A stretch of DNA of 6,224 nucleotides from positions 1 to 6,224 of the forward strand of contig JAHEIA010000199.1 of NCBI GenBank assembly GCA_024639625.1, in the 5' to 3' direction. Below the pieces are notes generated by a model. It did no database searches and was not told the DNA's origin. It was given only the letters and a program-made list of their open reading frames with translations. This stretch comes from Chromatiales bacterium. Its GTDB lineage: Bacteria; Pseudomonadota; Gammaproteobacteria; Chromatiales; Chromatiaceae. The stretch's first letter is position 1, and the number at the start of each line of letters is the position of its first letter. Positions 1 to 5,281 of this stretch are shown one piece after another. The position numbers and the translations under genes are program-made.

Positions 1-60
1 CATGTTAGCGCCGATATAGGCGGTATTGTAGTGCCGGACAAAGCGCCCTCGGCGGTTCCC

Positions 61-954
61 TCAGCGTCCGGTAAGTCGGGCTTCCGCCTCGCGATACTTC
101 TCTGCCGTTCGTCGAATGATCTCATCCGGCAACTCCGGTGCAGGGGCCTTCTTGTCCCAAGCGAGGGTTTCTAGGTAGTCGCGTACGAATTGCTTGTCGA
201 AGCTCGGGGGGCTGATGCCGGGTCGGTATTGGTCCGCCGGCCAGAAGCGCGAGGAGTCTGGGGTCAGGGCCTCGTCGATGAGGTAAAGCTGCCCTTCGTC
301 GTCCAGGCCGAACTCGAATTTCGTGTCCGCTATGATGATCCCCTTGTGCTTGGCAAAACTGGCGGCCTCGCTGTATAACCGCAGGCTCGCGTCTCGTACC
401 TGCTTGGCCGTCTTCTCACCGAGGAGTTCGACGGTCTTCGAGAAATCGATGTTTTCGTCGTGGGCGCCTATTGCAGCCTTGGTCGATGGCGTGTAAATCG
501 GCTCCGGAAGCTGGTCGGCGAGGACGAGCCCCCTCGGCAAACGGATACCGCACACTCCTCCCGATTGTTGGTAATCTTTCCACCCCGATCCGATTAGGTA
601 GCCGCGGACGATGGCCTCTACCGGGAGCGGCTGCAGCCGCCGCGCCACCAGGGCTCGATCCCCGAGAGCGCGTCTTTGGTCTGCATCGGGCACCACCTGT
701 TCCAGCGGAGTTGCGGCGACGTGGTTGGGGATCACTGCTGCCATGCGTTCGAACCAGAACTGGGATAGCCGGGTGAGCACCTCTCCTTTCCCCGGGATGG
801 GTTGTGGAAGCACGACGTCGAAGGCGGACAAGCGATCGCTGGTGACGATCAGGAGGAGCCCCGAATCGACCGCATAAATATCCCGCACCTTGCCCCGATT
901 CAGGAGTTGCAAATGGGGGAGAGAAGATTCGAAAAGGGCGTTGCTCTGTGTCAT
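61..954 (-). CDS. purC: Phosphoribosylaminoimidazole-succinocarboxamide synthase (SAICAR synthetase)
   Basis: This 297-residue cytosolic enzyme of de novo purine synthesis joins CAIR and aspartate using ATP to give SAICAR. Seen in the translation: GKVRDIY at residues 21-27 (nucleotide-binding start), TSDRLSAFD at 38-46, PIPGKGE at 52-58, the family signature [17 protein letters not shown] at 112-128, the second signature [10 protein letters not shown] at 207-216, and [13 protein letters not shown] at 227-239. Length and motif set fit the yeast ADE1-like type rather than the shorter (about 240 residue) bacterial type. The ATG at 954 was chosen because the family normally begins a few residues before the LFESSLP segment. 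A longer in-frame extension to 1401 is unlike the family and lies antisense to the next gene. No strong Shine-Dalgarno site is seen, but a TATAAT box lies 33 bp upstream. The gene is divergent from the 150-residue gene. All key motifs look intact. Confidence 0.97.
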   Translation of the reverse strand: MTQSNALFESSLPHLQLLNRGKVRDIYAVDSGLLLIVTSDRLSAFDVVLPQPIPGKGEVLTRLSQFWFERMAAVIPNHVAATPLEQVVPDADQRRALGDRALVARRLQPLPVEAIVRGYLIGSGWKDYQQSGGVCGIRLPRGLVLADQLPEPIYTPSTKAAIGAHDENIDFSKTVELLGEKTAKQVRDASLRLYSEAASFAKHKGIIIADTKFEFGLDDEGQLYLIDEALTPDSSRFWPADQYRPGISPPSFDKQFVRDYLETLAWDKKAPAPELPDEIIRRTAEKYREAEARLTGR

Positions 955-987
955 GGCGGTTTTGCTACCGGGTCTGAAAATACGTAG

Positions 988-993
988 ATTATA
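988..993 (-). promoter_or_regulatory. Probable -10 box of the purC promoter
   Basis: The minus strand reads TATAAT here, a perfect match to the sigma-70 -10 consensus, 33 bp upstream of the purC ATG. That would leave a leader of roughly 27 bases. No good TTGACA-like -35 box is found 16-18 bp further upstream. A TG pair lies near the extended -10 position but is shifted by one base. The box was judged from sequence match and position only. Confidence 0.5.
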
Positions 994-995
994 CT
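990..995 (+). promoter_or_regulatory. Possible -10 box for the 150-residue gene
   Basis: The plus strand reads TATACT, five of six matches to TATAAT, overlapping the purC -10 box on the other strand. A TTGCTA at 962-967 could act as a -35 box, but its 22-bp distance from this box is too long; it would sit 17 bp from a poorer box at 985-990 (TAGATT). If used, the transcript would have an 85-90 base leader containing the hairpin at 1036-1056. Confidence 0.3.
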
Positions 996-1035
996 CATCG
1001 CGCGCGTCTGGATGTAGCACGGGAAGGGGTTGGCT

Positions 1036-1056
1036 GGCGCACGCAAGCGCCTTTTT
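1036..1056 (+). terminator. Terminator-like hairpin in the leader of the 150-residue gene
   Basis: On the plus strand GGCGC (1036-1040) and GCGCC (1047-1051) can pair around a six-base loop, followed directly by TTTTT (1052-1056). The shape is that of a small intrinsic terminator. It lies upstream of the gene start at 1090 and downstream of the possible promoter, so it may be an attenuator. The five-pair stem is short for an efficient terminator, and chance in GC-rich DNA cannot be excluded. Confidence 0.35.
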
Positions 1057-1089
1057 GCCTTGGCCGGTAGATTTTCCGCTGGTGTTCTT

Positions 1090-1542
1090 ATGACGACGAT
1101 TGAAGATCCAAGAAACCACGAGTTTTTGCGCGCGTTTCGCGGCAGCTTCACCTCGGCTCTGCGTTGGCATCATCTGGATGCCCTCTGGCAGCGGGTGCGC
1201 GAACAGGCAGGTTCTGGCTGGTATCTGTATGCCGTAGGGGAGCCGCCGCCAGAGCGTGCCGCTGACGCAAGCGAAGTGACTTCCTTCCTCAGTGAGATCG
1301 ACGCCTTGTTGCGCCGCGAACATGCCGAGGACTATTGCGGCATCGTCTATGCGGATGATCTGGCCCACCCGAGTTTCGTCAAGATCTATGACCCGCACCA
1401 TCTGGGGGTGTCTTGTGGTTACAGTGATAATCCACCTTTGCCAGGTTGGATCCTTAGCAAGCTCCCTCCCGCCGATCTCGCGGCGGATCGACTGATAGCT
1501 GCGAATCGACAGCGCTGGTGGCGACGCCTGTTTGGCGGTTAG
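1090..1542 (+). CDS. Conserved hypothetical protein, 150 residues
   Basis: This gene encodes a soluble 150-residue protein without signal peptide or membrane segment, and I cannot assign a function. Its overall pattern resembles uncharacterised proteins I associate with beta- and gammaproteobacteria (recalled, not searched). Visible features: an aromatic N-terminal part (RWHHLDALW at 25-33 and GWYLYAVGE at 43-51), an acidic helical middle, a likely beta-rich core with [11 protein letters not shown] at 80-90 and [12 protein letters not shown] at 95-106, a second Cys at 109, PPLPGW at 115-120, and a basic aromatic tail ([12 protein letters not shown]). The ATG at 1090 is preferred: the protein reads naturally from MTTIEDPRN, and only a weak GGTG lies 5 bases upstream. 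In-frame TTG codons at 1030 and 1060 would add 20 or 10 residues and place the leader hairpin inside the gene. It is divergent from purC, and no RES, PIN or other toxin motif is seen. Confidence 0.85.
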   Translation: MTTIEDPRNHEFLRAFRGSFTSALRWHHLDALWQRVREQAGSGWYLYAVGEPPPERAADASEVTSFLSEIDALLRREHAEDYCGIVYADDLAHPSFVKIYDPHHLGVSCGYSDNPPLPGWILSKLPPADLAADRLIAANRQRWWRRLFGG

Positions 1543-1742
1543 GCTCGCGGCCGGTTCCTGGTGCGTAGCGTCTGGAACGAGCGCAAGAATGGCTCATGCG
1601 ATGCGCCGCTGAATACCTGTGTAAAATACTAGGGAAATAAGGGGCGTTGTGATAAACTAAACCCAAACACACTGAATACACCGGGCAGCAGGATTCCTAG
1701 CGCGGGAGGCCTGTCGCCGAAGGTTTAGAGGGACGCACATCG
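1543..1742 (+). promoter_or_regulatory. 200-bp spacer with probable promoter for the antitoxin-like gene
   Basis: No gene is seen here. The stretch from about 1611 to 1680 is clearly richer in A and T than its surroundings. It contains TAAAAT at 1622-1627 (five of six to the -10 consensus, with TG nearby) and TGTGATAAA at 1649-1657, which resembles an extended -10 box. Neither has a convincing -35 box at the right distance, so the exact promoter is undecided. A clear ribosome binding site, AGAGGGA at 1727-1733, lies nine bases before the ATG at 1743 and supports that start. Confidence 0.4.
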
Positions 1743-2147
1743 ATGCAGTGGAGTGAAGAGGATCGTTTGGAGTTGACACGGGCTGTCATGGACCTTTTGG
1801 ACGGCTGGGGATTGCAGGCCAAAGATATGCTGGTGGTGCTGGACATGCCGGAGTCGGTGAAGGCGCGGAGTATGGGGAGGTATCGTGATGGCAGCACTCC
1901 CCTACCGGACGAGCCGCGTGTGATGCACCGGATTGGTTTTTTGCTGAGAATCTCGGAAGCGCTGCGCACCTACTTTCCGACCAATCCGCAGATGCGGGCG
2001 CGCTGGATGAGGCAAGCGAACCGACGCCTTCGCAAACAGGCGCCGCTCGCGGTCATCGTCGAGGGAGGCGAGCCGGGATTGATGGCGGTACTCGCCGAAC
2101 TGGATTGCACCTACGCGTGGGACCTGAGCGGATCTACTGCTCCATGA
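1743..2147 (+). CDS. Xre/MbcA/ParS-type antitoxin-like protein (DUF2384 family), no adjacent toxin
   Basis: The 134-residue protein reads as a two-part Xre/MbcA/ParS protein. Residues about 8-78 form the helical, HTH-like N-terminal part: LTRAVMDLLDGWGLQ, then MGRYRDGSTPLP where the family has the RW.R.G turn, then a helix ending in LLRISEALRTYF. Residues 81-127 match the toxin-binding C-terminal pattern: NPQMRARWMR, then an N-R-R-L segment, PLAVIVEGGEPGL, and AVLAELDCTYAWD. Classical members neutralise RES-domain toxins that degrade NAD+ and bind their own promoter. Here no RES gene follows: the next gene is convergent, with 40 bp between the stops. The protein may therefore be a solitary regulator or a domesticated antitoxin. 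The ATG is supported by the AGAGGGA site at 1727-1733. Family assignment is from remembered patterns; function is inferred. Confidence 0.75.
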   Translation: MQWSEEDRLELTRAVMDLLDGWGLQAKDMLVVLDMPESVKARSMGRYRDGSTPLPDEPRVMHRIGFLLRISEALRTYFPTNPQMRARWMRQANRRLRKQAPLAVIVEGGEPGLMAVLAELDCTYAWDLSGSTAP

Positions 2148-2187
2148 GCAGCGGGCCGATCGGTGACCGCCGAGGCTCCGGCCACGC

Positions 2188-3228
2188 TTATTTCAGGAAG
2201 TAGACCGCTAAGGCGGCGATAACTCCCACCGCACCCGCCCCGAGGGCGAGCGATCTCACTTGGGCAATCTTCTTTTCCAGTGCCCCGGAAACCCGTCCGG
2301 CAGCATCGGAACCTGCCGATTTCGCGACCTCCGCAGCGGTATCTTTTGCCGCGACCTCGGCGATTTCCCTCGCCACCTTGAAGGCGCTCGATTCGACCTT
2401 CTGGGTGATCGTGGTCACGGAGGCCTCGGCGGTTTTGCCGGCAATCTCGCGGGCGCTGGCGAGGACCTGATCCTTGTCCTGCTCGAATTCGATGCGCAGA
2501 GCGGAGAGCTTCTGGAACACCGACTCTTCCGTTTGTTTACGCAGATTCCCGGCCAGTTCCGTTACGTCCGACTTGGCGGTCGCTCGGATAGACTCCAGCG
2601 CCTCATTGTTGAGCGCTTCAGTGGTCGCCATGATCTCGGCCTGAAATAGACCCTTCTGTTGGCGCAGAAGCTCTTCGGCCGCATCCCGGCTGGCGGAGGA
2701 GACTGTTTGCAGCAGCTCTTCGCGCAGATTCTGCACTTGTTGCTCGATAAGCTGCTTGATCGGCTGCGGTACCCTCTCCCGCAGGACAGTGCGCACGGCC
2801 GCTTCGGCCAAGACTTGCAGGTCCTCGGCGCTGGGTGCGGCTGCGCCGCCTGCCGCGACCTGGGCCTGCGCCGCTTCCACGGCGGCGAGCAGGGCCTTCA
2901 CCTTCTCTTCGGAGGCGGGCTTGGAAAGGATGCCCGAGGCGCCGATCGCCAGCGCTTGACGCTGGTATTCCTCGCCCTCATTCGAAGTACACATGATCAC
3001 CGGCACCTGCGCGGTGCTCGGATTGCCCTTAATTGCCTGGGTCGCCGCAAAACCGTCCATACCCGGCATCAGATGATCCATGAATACGACGTCGGGTCGG
3101 TTTTGCCAGAGATACTCGAGGCCCTCTTCCGCAGATTCCGCTAAATGTACCTCGAGTCCAAGGGTGCGGAGCAAATTCTTCAAGAAAAAACGGGCGGACT
3201 TGGAGTCGTCGACAATCAACGCGTGCAT
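2188..3228 (-). CDS. Response regulator with receiver domain, helical stalk and C-terminal membrane anchor
   Basis: The 346-residue protein starts with a complete CheY-like receiver domain (1 to about 121): acidic pair D7/D8, phospho-acceptor D51 in FMDHLMPGMDGF, switch T81 in MCTSNEG, and K103 in the LSKP motif. A short Ala/Gly/Pro linker (125-134) follows, then a roughly 190-residue Ala/Glu/Lys/Gln-rich region (135-322) with little Gly or Pro, predicted to be long amphipathic or coiled helices. The last 20 residues (326-345) form one hydrophobic segment preceded by K319, K320 and R325, so the protein is probably tail-anchored in the inner membrane with the receiver in the cytoplasm. No DNA-binding, GGDEF, EAL or kinase domain is present; output is likely through protein contacts or localisation. 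AGGAAG at 3236-3241, seven bases before the ATG, supports the start. No partner histidine kinase is in the window. Confidence 0.93.
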   Translation of the reverse strand: MHALIVDDSKSARFFLKNLLRTLGLEVHLAESAEEGLEYLWQNRPDVVFMDHLMPGMDGFAATQAIKGNPSTAQVPVIMCTSNEGEEYQRQALAIGASGILSKPASEEKVKALLAAVEAAQAQVAAGGAAAPSAEDLQVLAEAAVRTVLRERVPQPIKQLIEQQVQNLREELLQTVSSASRDAAEELLRQQKGLFQAEIMATTEALNNEALESIRATAKSDVTELAGNLRKQTEESVFQKLSALRIEFEQDKDQVLASAREIAGKTAEASVTTITQKVESSAFKVAREIAEVAAKDTAAEVAKSAGSDAAGRVSGALEKKIAQVRSLALGAGAVGVIAALAVYFLK

Positions 3229-3268
3229 ATTTTTTCTTCCTGTTGCTATCCCCGATGGCCTGGCAGAG

Positions 3269-3299
3269 GCATCGCCGTTGGGCGCTGCTCAGGCGATGC
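3269..3299. repeat. 8-bp perfect inverted repeat in the response regulator leader
   Basis: GCATCGCC at 3269-3276 pairs with GGCGATGC at 3292-3299 across 15 bases. Located 41-71 bp upstream of the response regulator ATG, it could fold in that gene's leader RNA or be a protein site. There is no T-run on either side, so it is not an intrinsic terminator. Confidence 0.5.
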
Positions 3300-3361
3300 G
3301 CTACTCCCCCTTGGTACGAGACTGTACACCAGTGAGTGGCATTGCTGTACCCCATCGGGTC

Positions 3362-3411
3362 GCAAATCTGCGACGCGTGACACGGTACGGTCGTTCGGAA
3401 CGCAGATTTGC
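3362..3411. repeat. 11-bp perfect inverted repeat upstream of the response regulator gene
   Basis: GCAAATCTGCG at 3362-3372 and its exact reverse complement CGCAGATTTGC at 3401-3411 are separated by 28 bases. The loop contains a second interrupted palindrome, CGTTCGGAACG at 3392-3402, which overlaps the right arm by two bases. An 11-bp perfect match in a short intergenic space is unlikely to be accidental. It may be an operator pair or an RNA stem. No T-run follows on either strand. Confidence 0.6.
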
Positions 3412-3431
3412 ATCCTGGCCGGCGCTAAGAA

Positions 3432-3464
3432 CCCGAGCTAAGCGATCTTCGGGTTTAGCTCGGG
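3432..3464 (-). terminator. Stem-loop across the batD stop codon, probable terminator of the bat operon
   Basis: A perfect 10-bp inverted repeat, CCCGAGCTAA at 3432-3441 and TTAGCTCGGG at 3455-3464, has a 13-base loop. The batD stop codon (3438-3440) lies within the downstream arm, so the last eight codons or so of batD form the hairpin. On the minus strand the stem is followed by TTCTTA, a short and imperfect T-run, so it may be a weak intrinsic terminator or an RNA-stabilising 3' structure. A competing 7-bp pairing (AACCCGA at 3430-3436 with TCGGGTT at 3449-3455) is also possible. Confidence 0.45.
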
Positions 3465-5258
3465 CAGGCCGCTCGATCCGGTTTTTTTTCGCGGCCTAAG
3501 CAGAGCGGCTTTCGGTCGGATCGCCCTGCTGAACTCGCGTTTCCAATCGTCAAAATCGACCGAGGTTTCACCGTAGACCGCAGCATCGAGTTGGTGGATT
3601 AGGTCGCGAATCCGTTGCGCGTCGACCTGCGGGTCGAGCGCAATGATGCGTTCTCCGATGCTTCGCAACGGTGCCTGAGGAGGCAGATTGAGGTGTTCAA
3701 TCGCCGCAGATTGCAGTTTGCGAGACCAACTTAGTGGGTTCTTTTCCGACTCCAAGTGCTGCACGGAGAACCAAATTCGCAGTGGCCTCGGCAAGGTATA
3801 TACCAAGGTTCTCCCCAGACGCCGCCCGTGGCGAATCGGTGACAGGCGCCGAAGACTGGCGGCGGCTTGGGCGCTGGCCTCGGAGAACCCTGGAACCACG
3901 CGGTTGGCCGCAGACGCCAACGGCCTTGTCAAGCGCTGCAAGGCGGGTCCCAGTCGTCTGGATAATGGCGCAAGCGCTAGTTTCAAGCGCAGCCAGGCAA
4001 GGCCCCAACGGGAAATCGATTGCTCCTCGCTGGTCGCGGATGCCGTACCGCGCAGCCAGACCGCCAGCCAATAGCCGGCCAGGAGCCCGAACACTGCGGC
4101 AAGCGGCACCCAGAACACGGACGAGGAGCCGGCGGGGAAGAATCCGCTGTCTTGGGTAATCCCGAAGCGCCCGTCACCACGCCGGTCTCCACCAGACGAT
4201 ACCGGCTGGGTCCCGATCGAGGCATGCTGCAGTGAGTCTGTGTTTACGTTCCACCAAGCAACCCGTAGCTCGGGCATTCGAAGTGTGCCGCCGAATTGCG
4301 GCACTAGCGTGTAATGCTCGGTACGTGTCCCTTGCAGATAACGTCCGTCTTTCGATAGCTCGCCGCTGGTTGTGGTCTTCTCTCGGTAGACCCGGAAGTC
4401 CGGGCTCTTTAGCTGGCTTTCCAAGCTGGGCAGCTGGGCACCGCTGGCGCCGACAGCGGAAAGCTCCAACACCAGGGTGAAGGGTTTCCCCGCCTCCAGG
4501 CGCTCGGCGCCCTGGGATTCGGTGCGCAGCCCAAGGTGCTGCAGAGGCAGCCAGGGCTGTACTCCGTCCACCGCCGGCTTGACCTGCAGGAACAGCGAGC
4601 GGTTGGAGGTGGCCTCAAACTTCGCTGATTCGCCGTATCCAGCGCGCCCGGAGCTGGTGAAGCTGCCGGTGACGCTGACCGGCTCCAGTTCGATAGAGCC
4701 CGCGCGCAAGGGGATAACCGCATAGCGAAATAGGTTGACGATCTCGCTGTGCCCGTTGCGCGTGCGCACCGACGCCAGCGGTCCGTCGAGCTTATTGAAC
4801 ACGACAGCATCGGATCTCGGTAACGTCAGATCAACGGTCTGCAGGTTCTCGCTGCTGATGATCTCGACCCGGTAGATCACGCTTTCCTGCGCGTAAGGCT
4901 CATTGTTGTCGATATGAACTTCTACGCGAGGCGGAGCAGCTGCGGACTGGGCCGGAGCGCGGGGGTATGCACGCGCTGCGGGGGCTCCCTGGGGCGACAT
5001 CGGCGTTCGTGGAGCGCTGTAGCCATAGCTATACGAGTAGTTGTAAGGAGTAGCGCCCTGCCCATTGCCGCCATTCGCCGGGGGCGCAAGCTGCCGCGGA
5101 GGCTGCTGCGGGGCTGGGCGAAACTGCCAGGGCATTCCGGGTTGGTAGCCGTACGGTTGCTGCATGGGCGGATATTGGTTCGCTGTGTGTCCCATGCCGC
5201 AGGTCAAGAGCAAGCCCAAGCCACAGAAAATCTTCGTTACCAAGTTCAATCGCTTCAT
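3438..5258 (-). CDS. batD: BatD family protein (oxygen-tolerance / aerotolerance Bat system)
   Basis: This 606-residue envelope protein carries an N-terminal signal peptide (KRLNLVTK, then hydrophobic 10-20, likely cleavage near HTA at 24-26). An unusual Tyr/Pro/Gln/Gly-rich segment (27-110) follows. The BatD ectodomain begins at RVEVHIDNNEPYAQESVIYRV (111-131) and has a first beta domain to about 226 (LFRYAVIPLRAGSIELEPVSV) and a second from about 243 to 338 with the typical TRTEHYTLVPQFGG and LRVAWWNVN. A transmembrane helix at 381-402 is followed by a cytoplasmic basic helical region ending in LDAAVYGE and a short F-R-P-type tail. BatD works with MoxR ATPase and VWA Bat proteins at the inner membrane; the exact biochemical role is unsettled. 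The ATG at 5258 was chosen because the signal peptide starts there, though no good ribosome site is seen. A GTG at 5285, overlapping the upstream stop as GTGA, would add nine residues. Confidence 0.92.
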   Translation of the reverse strand: MKRLNLVTKIFCGLGLLLTCGMGHTANQYPPMQQPYGYQPGMPWQFRPAPQQPPRQLAPPANGGNGQGATPYNYSYSYGYSAPRTPMSPQGAPAARAYPRAPAQSAAAPPRVEVHIDNNEPYAQESVIYRVEIISSENLQTVDLTLPRSDAVVFNKLDGPLASVRTRNGHSEIVNLFRYAVIPLRAGSIELEPVSVTGSFTSSGRAGYGESAKFEATSNRSLFLQVKPAVDGVQPWLPLQHLGLRTESQGAERLEAGKPFTLVLELSAVGASGAQLPSLESQLKSPDFRVYREKTTTSGELSKDGRYLQGTRTEHYTLVPQFGGTLRMPELRVAWWNVNTDSLQHASIGTQPVSSGGDRRGDGRFGITQDSGFFPAGSSSVFWVPLAAVFGLLAGYWLAVWLRGTASATSEEQSISRWGLAWLRLKLALAPLSRRLGPALQRLTRPLASAANRVVPGFSEASAQAAASLRRLSPIRHGRRLGRTLVYTLPRPLRIWFSVQHLESEKNPLSWSRKLQSAAIEHLNLPPQAPLRSIGERIIALDPQVDAQRIRDLIHQLDAAVYGETSVDFDDWKREFSRAIRPKAALLRPRKKTGSSGLPELNPKIA

Positions 5259-5281
5259 TTTCAGTCGTGGTCTGCCATCGA

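Larger units (their letters stand above)
3229..3437 (-). promoter_or_regulatory. Leader and promoter region of the response regulator gene
   Basis: This 209-bp non-coding spacer between batD and the response regulator gene must hold the latter's promoter unless it is read through from batD. I find no clear sigma-70 pair; TACAGT on the minus strand (3321-3326) is a weak -10 candidate without a good -35. Two inverted repeats (3269-3299 and 3362-3411), a compact interrupted palindrome CGTTCGGAACG at 3392-3402, and two similar CTGTACNCC words at 3322 and 3345 (23 bp apart) make the stretch unusually structured. The ribosome binding site is at 3236-3241. Confidence 0.5.

Noticed and set aside
1..174. 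Plus-strand frame open from the window edge to 174, and a minus-strand ATG at 1-3 in frame with purC
   Set aside because: The plus-strand frame overlaps purC by over 100 bp and shows no family motif; the minus-strand ATG sits at the very edge with nothing visible after it. Neither can be supported.
955..1401. In-frame upstream extension of purC giving a 446-residue protein
   Set aside because: The extra 149 residues do not resemble the SAICAR synthetase family, run antisense through the 150-residue gene and lie upstream of a consensus -10 box; the family start fits the ATG at 954.
1543..1582. Bulged inverted repeat after the 150-residue gene (GCTCG/CGAGC and TTCC/GGAA) as a terminator
   Set aside because: The stem is broken by a seven-base bulge and no T-run follows.
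1090..2147. Reading the two plus-strand genes as a toxin-antitoxin operon
   Set aside because: The gap is 200 bp with its own AT-rich promoter-like stretch and a strong ribosome site, and the first protein lacks RES or other toxin motifs.
2260..3144. Two long plus-strand frames of 129 and 161 residues antisense to the response regulator gene
   Set aside because: The opposite strand encodes a complete receiver domain with all conserved residues; such shadows are common in GC-rich DNA.
5183..5258. Lipoprotein signal in BatD (Cys at residue 20)
   Set aside because: The residues before it read L-L-T, and Thr at -1 does not fit the lipobox; a normal signal peptidase I site near residue 26 is more likely.
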